Of a stretch of DNA of 9,419 nucleotides, positions 1 to 7,435 are shown in pieces. Both the position numbers and the translations under genes were made by a program. The DNA is from Bacteroidales bacterium (GTDB taxonomy: Bacteria > Bacteroidota > Bacteroidia > Bacteroidales > JALTDM01): the NCBI GenBank assembly GCA_027073875.1, contig JALTEO010000145.1, forward strand, positions 1 through 9,419, in the 5' to 3' direction. Within the stretch, counting starts at the first letter, position 1. Every line of letters begins with the position of its first letter. Under the pieces are notes generated by a model that searched no databases, was not told the DNA's origin, and saw nothing but the letters and a program-made list of their open reading frames with translations.

Positions 1-3000
1 GTGTTTATAAACTTATTATATGCAAGCAATTTATTTGCACAATCTATCGTAATAAATGAGGTTTCTAACGGACCAACCGGTGCCAAAGAATATGTTGAAT
101 TTATTGTTACGGGACCTGTTTCGTGTGATACACCACCTGACAGCATTGATTTACGCCATTGGATTTTTGACGATAACAATGGTCATTTTGCAAAAGGAGA
201 TGGAACAGGTATTGCTAAAGGTGCATGTCGATTTTCCGATGATATTTTCTGGTCTAACATTCCTGTTGGCACAATCATATTAATTTATAATAATGACGAT
301 AAGAATTCGGATATCCCTGCCGATGATTTAGATAAAAATGATGGAAATTGCACTTTGGTTATTCCAATAAGTTCAACCCTTTTTGATAAAAATGTAAACA
401 ATCCCAGCAAAAACGATTCAACTTATGCTACAACAGGTTGGGAAAGTGGTGGTGATTGGGGAACTATCTCTTTAAGAAATAGTGATGATTCTTTTCAAAT
501 TCGTGATATTAATAATACGGCTGATCCTGTTCATTCCGTTAGTTACGGGAATAATACTGATGGAACAATTATATATTTTTCAGGAGACGGTAAAAAAACT
601 GTATTTTATTTCGATAATACAAATGACGATGACCCTTTTGCCCAAAATAATTGGATAAAAGGCAGTGCAAGTAATAATGATAATGATAACGGAAACTATG
701 AAAACGGAGCTAATGATCAAACACCCGGACATCCCAATTCAATAAATAACGAAAATTGGATAATATCATTAAATCACGGATGTAGTCTGCCCCCAACTGT
801 TAATGCCGGTGAAGACCAAACAACCTGTGGAGACTCTGTAACAATAACCGCAACAGGTGGTACAAGCTCGGCAACTTATACTTGGAATAACGGACTTGGT
901 GATGGTGCATCGAAAACGGTAAAACCAACGACCGACACGGAATATATTGTTACAATGTATGATAATGGATGGTGCGTATCTGATACAGTAAAAGTTTTTG
1001 TAACTAACATAAGTTTTACACTTTCATCATCAGATCCTACAACTTGTAGTGGAACCGATGGCAGCATCACAATTTCAAATTTAGATGCTAATACAAGTTA
1101 TCAAATAACTTATGATGATGGTAGCACTCAAGGACCAACCGATATGACATCGGATGCCAATGGTGATATAGTTATTTCAAACTTAGGAGCAGGAAGTTAT
1201 ACTGATTTTACCGTAGATTTAGATGGTTGTTCAACTACCAATGATACAACAATAACTCTCTCGGATCCGGATGCTCCGACAGTTGACGCCGGTGATGATC
1301 AAACAGTTTGTGAAGGCACACAAGTAACATTAACAGCTACAAATCCCGATAATGCATCTATCAGTTGGAATAATAATGTTGATGATGGTGTAGCATTTAC
1401 CCCAAATGTAGGTACAACAACTTATACGGTTACAGCTGTATTAAATGGATGTTCATCAACTGATGCTGTTACCGTAGTGGTTAATCCAAATCCGGACCCG
1501 ACACTATCCGGAAGTGACCCCACAACTTGTGGTGGCACTGATGGCAGCATCACAATTTCAAATTTAGATGCTAATACAAGTTATCAAATAACTTATGATG
1601 ATGGTAGCACTCAAGGACCAACCGATATGACATCGGATGCCAATGGTGATATAGTTATTTCAAATTTAGGAACAGGAAGTTATACTGATTTTACCGTGGA
1701 TTTAGATGGTTGTTCAACTACCAATGATACAACAATAACTCTCTCGGATCCGGGTGCTCCGACAGTTGATGCCGGTGATGATCAAACAGTTTGTGAAGGC
1801 ACACAAGTAACATTAACAGCTACAAATCCCGATAATGCATCTATCAGTTGGAATAATGATGTTGATGATGGTGTAGCATTTACCCCAAATGTAGGTACAA
1901 CAACTTATACGGTTACAGCTGCATTGAATGGATGTTCATCAACTGATGTTGTTACTGTAGTGGTTAATCCAATTCCTGACCCGACATTATCCGGAAGCGA
2001 CCCTACAACTTGTGGTGGCACTGATGGCAGCATCACAATTTCAAATTTAGATGCTAATACAAGTTATCAAATAACTTACAACGATACTGTAGGCCCAACA
2101 AATATGACATCAGATGCCAATGGTGATATAGTTATTTCAAACTTAGGAGCAGGAAGTTATACTGATTTTATTGTAGATTTAGATGGTTGTTCGGCTACCA
2201 ATGATACAACAATAACTCTCTCGGATCCGGGTGCTCCGACAGTTGACGCCGGTGAGAATCAAGAGGTTTGTGAAGGGACATCAGTAACATTAACCGCTAC
2301 AACAAATCCTGATAGTGCAACTATTAGTTGGAATAATAGTGTTGATGATGGTGTAGCGTTTACTCCAAATGTAGGCACAACAACTTATACGGTTACAGCA
2401 ACATTAGATGGATGTTCATCAACTGATATTGTTACCGTAGTGGTTAATCCAAATCCGGAAGCATATTTCTTGGCAAATCCACAAACAGCATCAATACTTG
2501 AACCTACTATTTATTTTTCTGATGAATCAACATCAGCGATTGATCAATGGCAGTGGGATTTTGGTGATAGTTGTTTTGCATCTGTTCAAAATCCTCAACA
2601 TACTTATGCACATATAGGAGAATATGAAGTGCAATTAATTGTTACAGCTAATTCTTGTACTGATACAGCCATAAATACTATTACAATTGAACAGCAACCA
2701 ACATTTTATCCTCCAACTGCGTTTACTCCGGAAAGTAAATTCAATAACTACTGGTATCCTAAGGGTATTGGTATTGATTCTGCATATTATCATTTGTGGA
2801 TATACAACCGATGGGGACAAGTTATATTTGAAACAGTTGAATATCCTAAAGGAACTGAAGAATACAAAATAGAGAAAGGTGGATGGGATGGAACATATAA
2901 AGGCAAATTAGTTCCTCCGGATACTTATACATGGATGATTATTTTGCGTGATGTTAATGGTAAAGGGCATAAGTACCTTGGAAAGGTTACAGTTATTAGA

Positions 3001-3003
3001 TAA
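1..3003 (+). CDS. Secreted SprB-repeat/PKD surface protein with type IX secretion type-B sorting domain (5' end probably cut)
   Basis: This is a large cell-surface or secreted protein, read through to TAA at 3001-3003. Residues 2-13 are the hydrophobic end and cleavage region of a signal peptide (LLYASNLFA then QS), but the basic N-terminus is missing. GTG at base 1 is therefore probably an internal Val codon and the true start lies upstream. Domains in order: a lamin-tail-like domain at about 15-250 (IVINEV, EYVEF, closing TPGHPNS); an Ig-like module at about 264-336; three tandem units at 341-822, each a SprB-like half plus an Ig-like half; a PKD domain at about 823-897 (WQWDFGD 850-856, NPQHTY 864-869); and a gliding-motility-associated C-terminal domain at 901-1000 (FTPESKFNNYW, IYNRWGQVIF, GGWDGTYKGK). 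Established for this family: the last domain is the type-B signal for type IX secretion, usually helped by a PorP/SprF-type protein. No such partner lies directly downstream. An adhesin or matrix role is inference. Confidence 0.88.
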   Translation: MFINLLYASNLFAQSIVINEVSNGPTGAKEYVEFIVTGPVSCDTPPDSIDLRHWIFDDNNGHFAKGDGTGIAKGACRFSDDIFWSNIPVGTIILIYNNDDKNSDIPADDLDKNDGNCTLVIPISSTLFDKNVNNPSKNDSTYATTGWESGGDWGTISLRNSDDSFQIRDINNTADPVHSVSYGNNTDGTIIYFSGDGKKTVFYFDNTNDDDPFAQNNWIKGSASNNDNDNGNYENGANDQTPGHPNSINNENWIISLNHGCSLPPTVNAGEDQTTCGDSVTITATGGTSSATYTWNNGLGDGASKTVKPTTDTEYIVTMYDNGWCVSDTVKVFVTNISFTLSSSDPTTCSGTDGSITISNLDANTSYQITYDDGSTQGPTDMTSDANGDIVISNLGAGSYTDFTVDLDGCSTTNDTTITLSDPDAPTVDAGDDQTVCEGTQVTLTATNPDNASISWNNNVDDGVAFTPNVGTTTYTVTAVLNGCSSTDAVTVVVNPNPDPTLSGSDPTTCGGTDGSITISNLDANTSYQITYDDGSTQGPTDMTSDANGDIVISNLGTGSYTDFTVDLDGCSTTNDTTITLSDPGAPTVDAGDDQTVCEGTQVTLTATNPDNASISWNNDVDDGVAFTPNVGTTTYTVTAALNGCSSTDVVTVVVNPIPDPTLSGSDPTTCGGTDGSITISNLDANTSYQITYNDTVGPTNMTSDANGDIVISNLGAGSYTDFIVDLDGCSATNDTTITLSDPGAPTVDAGENQEVCEGTSVTLTATTNPDSATISWNNSVDDGVAFTPNVGTTTYTVTATLDGCSSTDIVTVVVNPNPEAYFLANPQTASILEPTIYFSDESTSAIDQWQWDFGDSCFASVQNPQHTYAHIGEYEVQLIVTANSCTDTAINTITIEQQPTFYPPTAFTPESKFNNYWYPKGIGIDSAYYHLWIYNRWGQVIFETVEYPKGTEEYKIEKGGWDGTYKGKLVPPDTYTWMIILRDVNGKGHKYLGKVTVIR
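1021..2466 (+). repeat. Three in-frame tandem repeats of 483, 483 and 480 bases inside the surface-protein gene
   Basis: The units run 1021-1503, 1504-1986 and 1987-2466. Each encodes a SprB-like half (DPTTC, DGSITISNLDANTSYQITY, DLDGC) followed by an Ig-like half (APTVDAG, VCEGT, ISWNN, TTTYTVTA, NGCSS). Each half carries one Cys near its start and one near its end, which suggests a disulphide per module. By hand count units 1 and 2 differ at 8 of 161 residues and share an exact 125-base block (1057-1181 and 1540-1664). Unit 3 is more diverged, with two residues lost near the middle of its SprB half and one gained in its Ig half. The Ig-like module at residues 264-336 is an older half-copy. 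Such high DNA identity points to recent duplication or gene conversion. Confidence 0.93.
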
Positions 3004-3011
3004 ATTAATCT

Positions 3012-3030
3012 GAAAATTTATGAAATTTTC
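3012..3030 (+). terminator. AT-rich hairpin just after the surface-protein gene, possible weak terminator
   Basis: Eight bases (GAAAATTT, 3012-3019) are perfectly complementary to 3023-3030 across a 3-base loop, 9 bases after the stop codon. The stem is almost all A-T and no T-run follows. A role in ending transcription or protecting the 3' end is possible but weakly supported. Confidence 0.3.
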
Positions 3031-3138
3031 GATAATTAAGTAATACCATATTTTCTTGTTCTTATCACCATCGCCATAAGTAATCGTAAGTTACATCATA
3101 ATCTGAATTTGATATAATTTGTTGGAATAACTTATTAC

Positions 3139-3172
3139 TTTGGGTTTATTTTCGCCATTTTCATTATCTTTG
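3139..3172 (+). promoter_or_regulatory. Bacteroidota-type promoter of the AMP nucleosidase gene
   Basis: A -33 TTTG (3139-3142) is followed after 22 bases by a full-consensus -7 box TATCTTTG (3165-3172; consensus TAnnTTTG). The expected transcription start lies only a few bases before ATG 3187, so the leader would be very short. The spacer is at the long end of the range reported for this promoter class. No Shine-Dalgarno motif is visible between the box and the ATG. Confidence 0.72.
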
Positions 3173-3186
3173 CACAAATTTTTGTA

Positions 3187-3960
3187 ATGAAAACGAAAGC
3201 GGATATTGTAAGAAATTGGCTGCCACGATATACAGGACGAAAATTGGAAGATTTTTCCAATCTGATTCTTCTGACAAATTTCAATAATTATGTAAATGCT
3301 TTTGCAAAAGACCATGATGTTGAAGTTGTTGGTAAAAATAAGCCCATGCCAAATGCCCAAGCTAATGGAATTACAATTATTAATTTTGGAATGGGTAGTG
3401 CCAATGCTGCTACTATTATGGATTTATTGAGTGCTATTATGCCGAAAGCTGTTTTATTTCTTGGTAAATGTGGTGGACTGAAAAAGAAAAATGCTTTAGG
3501 TGATTTTGTTTTGCCGCTTGCCGCCATCCGTGGCGAAGGAACATCCAACGATTATTTTCCGCCGGAAGTGCCGGCTTTACCTGCATTTAGCTTACAGCGG
3601 GCAGTCTCTACTTCTATTCGCGATATGGGACGCGATTATTGGACAGGAACTGTTTACACCACTAACCGTCGTGTATGGGAATACGATGATAACTTCAAAG
3701 ATTATTTGCGAAAAATCAGAGCAATGGCAATTGATATGGAAACTGCCACCATTTTTACTACCGGATTTGCTAACCAAATTCCGGCAGGAGCATTGCTGCT
3801 TGTTAGTGATCAACCAATGATATCCTCCGGAGTAAAAACCGGTAAAAGTGATCAATTAATTACACGAAATTTTGTAAACGAACATCTTGCCATTGGCTAT
3901 AAAGCTTTGGATATTATCCGCCGTGACGGAAAATCAGTGCGGCATTTGAAGTTTGAATAA
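3187..3960 (+). CDS. amn: AMP nucleosidase, short Bacteroidota-type (PNP/UDP phosphorylase superfamily)
   Basis: The enzyme is predicted to hydrolyse AMP to adenine and ribose 5-phosphate in the cytoplasm, linking adenylate level to purine salvage. At 257 residues it consists of the nucleoside-phosphorylase-like catalytic domain alone. The E. coli enzyme is nearly twice as long and has an extra N-terminal regulatory domain. Visible family motifs are the glycine-rich phosphate-site loop GMGSANAAT (68-76), FLGKCGGL (91-98), RGEGTSNDYFPP (115-126), DMETAT (183-188), whose Met-Glu pair contacts the ribose in this fold, and LLVSDQ (204-209), whose Asp208 matches the catalytic Asp that acts on the base. 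ATG 3187 fits the promoter just upstream and the start of the conserved sequence. It is a single-gene unit that converges on the PAP2 gene. The fold is certain. The exact substrate is assigned by similarity to the Bacteroidota AMN-like family, and another nucleoside or nucleotide hydrolase activity cannot be excluded. Confidence 0.88.
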   Translation: MKTKADIVRNWLPRYTGRKLEDFSNLILLTNFNNYVNAFAKDHDVEVVGKNKPMPNAQANGITIINFGMGSANAATIMDLLSAIMPKAVLFLGKCGGLKKKNALGDFVLPLAAIRGEGTSNDYFPPEVPALPAFSLQRAVSTSIRDMGRDYWTGTVYTTNRRVWEYDDNFKDYLRKIRAMAIDMETATIFTTGFANQIPAGALLLVSDQPMISSGVKTGKSDQLITRNFVNEHLAIGYKALDIIRRDGKSVRHLKFE

Positions 3961-3965
3961 AGCAA

Positions 3966-4613
3966 TTATTTCTTTTTTACTAAAGTTAGAAAAGCACTAT
4001 CTGAATTTTGCCATCGATTACCAAAAAGCCAAATTGTCAACAGAAATAAGACAGTGCCGATAATGCTTCCGCCTAGCACATCCGTTAAAAAATGCTGCGA
4101 AAGATACAAGCGGGAATATCCTACAAGAACTGCTACAACAAAAAAAAGCCATTTTGCAAATTTGGCTCTCATTATCAATGACAGCCCGAAAAATAAAGCA
4201 AATGCCGTTGCTGTATGTCCAGAAGGAAAACTATGATAAAAATGAATATTAACACCTTGCACCAAATATAAATTCTTTAACTCCGCAGCAGGACGAAGGA
4301 CTTCATCAAAAACAAAAAGTTTTAGTCCCTGAACCACTAATCCTGTTGCAACATTAGCAATGGTAAACAGTAATCCTAAACGAAAATTGACAAACAAAAG
4401 AATAAATAAAATCAATCCGAGGGCTACCCATCCGGAACCCAACCAAGTCCAATATTTAAAAAACTCATCAAGAAAATCTGTATGGAATTTATTTAGAGAA
4501 AGCGTAATATCCGTTTTACCATATACTAAAAGGAAAACCGCCACAATAAGCCAAACCGCAAAAAGCGTTATCAGTTGTAATTGCGAAGATTTCCATATTG
4601 CGGAACGAAACAT
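3966..4613 (-). CDS. PAP2-family membrane phosphatase (type 2 phosphatidic acid phosphatase-like)
   Basis: This is an integral inner-membrane phosphatase of 215 residues. Six hydrophobic segments are visible at about 13-31, 58-77, 80-97, 136-149, 154-171 and 180-197. The three-part PAP2 signature is intact: K98 through R107-P108 (spacing of 8 rather than the textbook 6), SFPSGH (128-133) with the acid/base His133, and SR (167-168) leading to the nucleophile His174 (SQHFLTD) with Asp178 behind it. Family members remove phosphate from lipid phosphates such as undecaprenyl pyrophosphate, phosphatidylglycerol phosphate or lipid A. The sequence does not say which applies here. The start codon at 4613 follows an A-rich leader with eight As in a row. 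The gene ends 5 bases from the AMP nucleosidase stop on the opposite strand. It lies downstream of parC on the same strand but is separated from it by the palindromic element, so it is probably transcribed separately. Confidence 0.92.
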   Translation of the reverse strand: MFRSAIWKSSQLQLITLFAVWLIVAVFLLVYGKTDITLSLNKFHTDFLDEFFKYWTWLGSGWVALGLILFILLFVNFRLGLLFTIANVATGLVVQGLKLFVFDEVLRPAAELKNLYLVQGVNIHFYHSFPSGHTATAFALFFGLSLIMRAKFAKWLFFVVAVLVGYSRLYLSQHFLTDVLGGSIIGTVLFLLTIWLFGNRWQNSDSAFLTLVKKK

Positions 4614-4627
4614 TGGTGTTTTTTTTA

Positions 4628-4635
4628 CAAATGTA
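4628..4635 (-). promoter_or_regulatory. Possible -7 box of the PAP2 gene promoter
   Basis: On the minus strand the bases read TACATTTG, an exact TAnnTTTG match ending 14 bases before the ATG at 4613. No TTG or TTTG lies at the usual 17-23-base spacing. The nearest TTTG is at 4664-4667, 28 bases away and inside the inserted element. The box is credible but the complete promoter is not demonstrated. Confidence 0.45.
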
Positions 4636-4637
4636 AT

Positions 4638-4653
4638 ATTATTATTATTATTT
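4638..4653. repeat. Short ATT microsatellite (five copies)
   Basis: Five ATT triplets plus one T lie between the pap2 -7 box and the palindromic element. They fill most of the promoter spacer, so a change in copy number would alter spacing to anything upstream. The tract is too short to carry further meaning on its own. Confidence 0.6.
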
Positions 4654-4784
4654 GAGACCTTTGCAAAACTTCTGATTTTGTCATTCTGAACGCAGTGAAG
4701 AATCTATAAACAGCTACTATCCAATATATTGAGATTCTTCGCAATGCTCAGAATGACAGCTTTTTTGGGTTTTGCAAAGGTCTC
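4654..4784. mobile_element. 131-base MITE-like palindromic element with 16-base terminal inverted repeats
   Basis: The ends GAGACCTTTGCAAAAC (4654-4669) and its exact reverse complement (4769-4784) bound the element. TATTT lies directly outside both ends (4649-4653 and 4785-4789) and could be a 5-base target duplication, though the AT-rich setting weakens this. Inside is a second, imperfect inverted repeat: 4679-4705 (beginning TGTCATTCTGA) pairs with 4732-4758 at 22 of 27 positions, leaving a loop of about 26 bases. There is no open reading frame for a transposase, so it would need a transposase supplied elsewhere. The inner arms resemble an intergenic repeat I associate with many Bacteroidota genomes; that is from memory. 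It sits 12 bases after the parC stop and 18 bases upstream of the pap2 -7 box. As RNA it could fold into a long hairpin and act as a 3' boundary of the parE-parC transcript. Confidence 0.82.
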
Positions 4785-4796
4785 TATTTGTAAGAA

Positions 4797-7400
4797 CTAT
4801 CCTTCATCGTCAAACAACGATTTCATTTCCGGTTTTCCGGTATCATCATCTTCATTTGGTTCCGGTTTTTCTTCGGGTGGTGGCGGCGGTGTTAAATCTT
4901 TCCAGCGATACTGTTTTATCTTTTGTCCCGTCAGCCGTTTACCACGGGCAGAATAACTTTTTATGCCAATAAATTCTTCTACCGTAATTTCTTTTTTTAC
5001 CGATTCGCCTTTGCTGTTTTTCTCCGTAAAAGAAAGTTGCGGCTGTTGAAAATCATTCAGTTCCACCAAGTAAGAGTTGGGATTTTCGCCAATAAATAAC
5101 TGTGGCTTATCTGACAATTTTGCCGTAAACCGTTTGATGTAAAAGAACGATTGGTCTGCTTCCCAAAAGATTACCGTATAAATTTTTTCGGGGTCAAACT
5201 TTTCAATCTTTATCAAATCCTCGTCATAGTGATTTGTTAGCTCATACGAGGTAGTTACAAACTTACCGGACTTGTAAAAAGCAATAATTTTTTCATCGTT
5301 ATTAAATTCGCCGAGAAACTCACCGCGTTCGTCTTCGTTCAGCCGGAGAACTGTCGGGTCAAACCAAATACTTTTTCCGCCGAGGGTTGTCATCCCTTCT
5401 TCTGCCAACACAATTTTGTGAACAGGATTTTTTGTCAGGATATTACCCTGCGAGTCCCTGCCTTTGATTGCGAGCGTTTTGAAGTCAAATTCAAATTTCA
5501 GTTTTTTTAGTCGTGGTCGCGGTTTTAGGAAAACACGGATTACCTCCGCCTCACCGTTGGGATTCACCGTAAAGTAAAGAATCTTTGATTTTTCGGAACC
5601 TTTTGTCAGGTCATATTCTTTGTCGCGAATAACGCTGGTAATGGCAAACCGCTTAACATAAGTTGTTCCCGAAGCACCATCGCGGTAGGCAACATTGTAA
5701 ATACGACGGGAATCGTTTTTCTTAAAGACATCAATGTGCAGAATATCCTTTCCGAAAAATGCTTTGTCCGACACTTTGGTAACCATATATTTACCACTTT
5801 TTAGAAAAACAATTACATCGTCAATGTCGGAACATTCCGCCACAAACTCGTCTTTTTTCAAGCTTGTGCCAAAAAATCCTTCTTTCCTGTCAACAAATAG
5901 TTTTTGGTTGGCAACCACCACTTTTGTCGCTTCAATATTTTCAAAACTGCGAATTTCCGTTTTCCGCTCCTTGCCTTTGCCGTATTTCTTTTTGATTGAC
6001 TGATAATAACGAATCGTAAAATCCACCAAATGGTCTAAATGGTTTTGGACTTCTTCCAACTCAATCTCAATATCTTCAATTTCTTTCTGTGCCTTATTTA
6101 AGTCGAAACGCGAAGTCTTTTTAATTTTTATTTCGGTCAGTTTCACCAAATCCTCACGGACAATCTCGCGTTTAAAGATTTTTTTATATGGTTCCAGTCC
6201 CTCATCAATTTTTGCCAAAACGGCTTCCCAAGTGGTGCTTTCCTCAAAATTTTTATAGATGCGTTTCTCAATAAAAATCCGCTCAAGATTTGCAAAGTGC
6301 CAAGCATTTTCCAATTCTCCTTTCCTGACTTCTAATTCCCTGCGCAGCAACTCTTTGGTTTGGTCAACGGATTTCTTCAAAATTTCCGTCACCCCGATAA
6401 ATAACGGCTTATTGTCAAAAACGACCGAAGCATTCGGATAAAGGGACAATTCACAATCAGTAAAAGCATACAGTGCATCAATCATTTGGTCGGGTGAAAT
6501 TCCCGATGCCAGATAGATTACAATCTCAACATTATCAGCCGTGTTATCATCAATTTTCTTTATCTTGATTTTCCCTTTATCATTGGCTTTGATAATAGAC
6601 TCAATGAGTGTAGTTGTATTTTTACCAAACGGTAAATCGGTAATTACAAGTGTTTTATTGTCTCGTTTTTGGATTTTAGCTCGCACTTTCACTTGTCCGC
6701 CCCGTAAGCCATCATTATAACGCGAGAAATCAGCCATACCGCCGGTTGGGAAATCAGGAAACAGCTCAAACGGTTTTTCTTGCAGATAGGCAACAGCGGC
6801 ATCTAACAGTTCGTTAAAGTTATGCGGTAGAATTTTAGAAGCTAACCCAACGGCAATACCCTCAACACCTTGTGCCAACAATAACGGGAACTTGACAGGT
6901 AAGACGACAGGTTCCTTATTTCTTCCGTCATAAGAGTTTTGCCATTCTGTAATTTTCGGACTAAAAACTACTTCTTTGCCAAATGCCGACAAACGGACTT
7001 CTATATAACGAGGAGCAGCAGCACTATCGCCGGTAAGGACATTTCCCCAGTTTCCTTGCATATCGAACAATAAATCTTTCTGTCCGAGTTGCACCAATGC
7101 CTCACCAATGGCGGCATCGCCGTGCGGATGATACTGCATTGTCTGCCCGATAATATTTGCTACCTTGGTAAAGCGACCATCGTCAATTTTATACATAGCG
7201 TGTAAAATCCGCCGTTGAACAGGTTTTAGCCCGTCAATTAAGTTCGGAATTGCCCGCTCCAAAATAACATACGAAGCATAATCCAAAAACCAATCTTTAA
7301 ACATCTCGGACAAATGGATTATCTTTTGTCCTTTTGCTGTTGGTGTCTCCGGTGTATTTTGTTTTTCTTCTTCCGTATGTTGTTGCTCTTCTTCGTTCAT
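4797..7400 (-). CDS. parC: DNA topoisomerase IV subunit A
   Basis: This is the DNA-cleaving subunit of the type IIA topoisomerase that unlinks daughter chromosomes, working with the ParE product encoded just upstream. Its 867 residues begin with an acidic Glu/Gln/Thr-rich stretch (1-24). The breakage-reunion domain follows: DGLKPVQRRILHAMY (56-70), YHPHGDAAIGEALVQLGQ (90-107), GNWGN (116-120), AAPRY with active-site Tyr132 and Arg131, and GVEGIAVGLASKILPHN (178-194). A helical coiled-coil region spans about 430-475, then a beta-rich C-terminal domain, then a proline/acidic tail from about 838. The domain order and absence of a QRRGGKG-type GyrA box favour topoisomerase IV over gyrase. The position equivalent to E. 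coli GyrA Ser83 is Ala96, which I believe is usual for this family. ATG 7400 lies 35 bases after the parE stop. A GGAG (7403-7406, minus strand) sits only 2 bases before it, too close to be a standard ribosome site. Confidence 0.94.
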   Translation of the reverse strand: MNEEEQQHTEEEKQNTPETPTAKGQKIIHLSEMFKDWFLDYASYVILERAIPNLIDGLKPVQRRILHAMYKIDDGRFTKVANIIGQTMQYHPHGDAAIGEALVQLGQKDLLFDMQGNWGNVLTGDSAAAPRYIEVRLSAFGKEVVFSPKITEWQNSYDGRNKEPVVLPVKFPLLLAQGVEGIAVGLASKILPHNFNELLDAAVAYLQEKPFELFPDFPTGGMADFSRYNDGLRGGQVKVRAKIQKRDNKTLVITDLPFGKNTTTLIESIIKANDKGKIKIKKIDDNTADNVEIVIYLASGISPDQMIDALYAFTDCELSLYPNASVVFDNKPLFIGVTEILKKSVDQTKELLRRELEVRKGELENAWHFANLERIFIEKRIYKNFEESTTWEAVLAKIDEGLEPYKKIFKREIVREDLVKLTEIKIKKTSRFDLNKAQKEIEDIEIELEEVQNHLDHLVDFTIRYYQSIKKKYGKGKERKTEIRSFENIEATKVVVANQKLFVDRKEGFFGTSLKKDEFVAECSDIDDVIVFLKSGKYMVTKVSDKAFFGKDILHIDVFKKNDSRRIYNVAYRDGASGTTYVKRFAITSVIRDKEYDLTKGSEKSKILYFTVNPNGEAEVIRVFLKPRPRLKKLKFEFDFKTLAIKGRDSQGNILTKNPVHKIVLAEEGMTTLGGKSIWFDPTVLRLNEDERGEFLGEFNNDEKIIAFYKSGKFVTTSYELTNHYDEDLIKIEKFDPEKIYTVIFWEADQSFFYIKRFTAKLSDKPQLFIGENPNSYLVELNDFQQPQLSFTEKNSKGESVKKEITVEEFIGIKSYSARGKRLTGQKIKQYRWKDLTPPPPPEEKPEPNEDDDTGKPEMKSLFDDEG

Positions 7401-7435
7401 TTCTCCGTTTACAATTTTCTCAAAAAAATCTTTAA

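Noticed and set aside
1..3. GTG at the first base as the true start codon of the surface protein
   Set aside because: The sequence begins in the middle of a signal peptide: only about 13 residues precede the cleavage site and the basic N-terminus is absent, so the real start is most likely outside the window.
1021..2466. Repeats considered as a CRISPR array or non-coding satellite
   Set aside because: The units are about 480 bases, contiguous without spacers, in one open frame, and encode recognisable Cys-bounded beta-sandwich modules.
3288..3548. Open frame antisense to the AMP nucleosidase gene
   Set aside because: It has no family resemblance or promoter, and lies wholly inside a well-supported gene, as do other small overlapping frames across the window (for example 876-1070, 5734-6003 and 8862-9251).
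3956..3978. Hairpin plus T-run after the AMP nucleosidase gene as a terminator
   Set aside because: The stem is five A-T pairs made mostly of the two opposed stop codons. It is too weak, and the Ts are pap2 coding sequence (C-terminal lysines).
4654..4784. Palindromic element as a tRNA, small RNA gene or attachment site
   Set aside because: It has no cloverleaf, no integrase nearby and no promoter match within it; the paired ends with flanking direct repeat fit a transposable element better.
4729..4972. Small forward open frames spanning the palindromic element and the 3' end of parC
   Set aside because: They read through the inverted repeat and antisense to the ParC tail. The Ser/Gly-rich product reflects reverse-strand codons of the proline/acidic tail, not a real protein.
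7098..7131. Ala96 in ParC at the quinolone-contact position as an acquired resistance mutation
   Set aside because: I believe HPHGDA-type sequences are the normal state of Bacteroidota topoisomerase IV subunit A, so this is probably native. An alignment of relatives would settle it.
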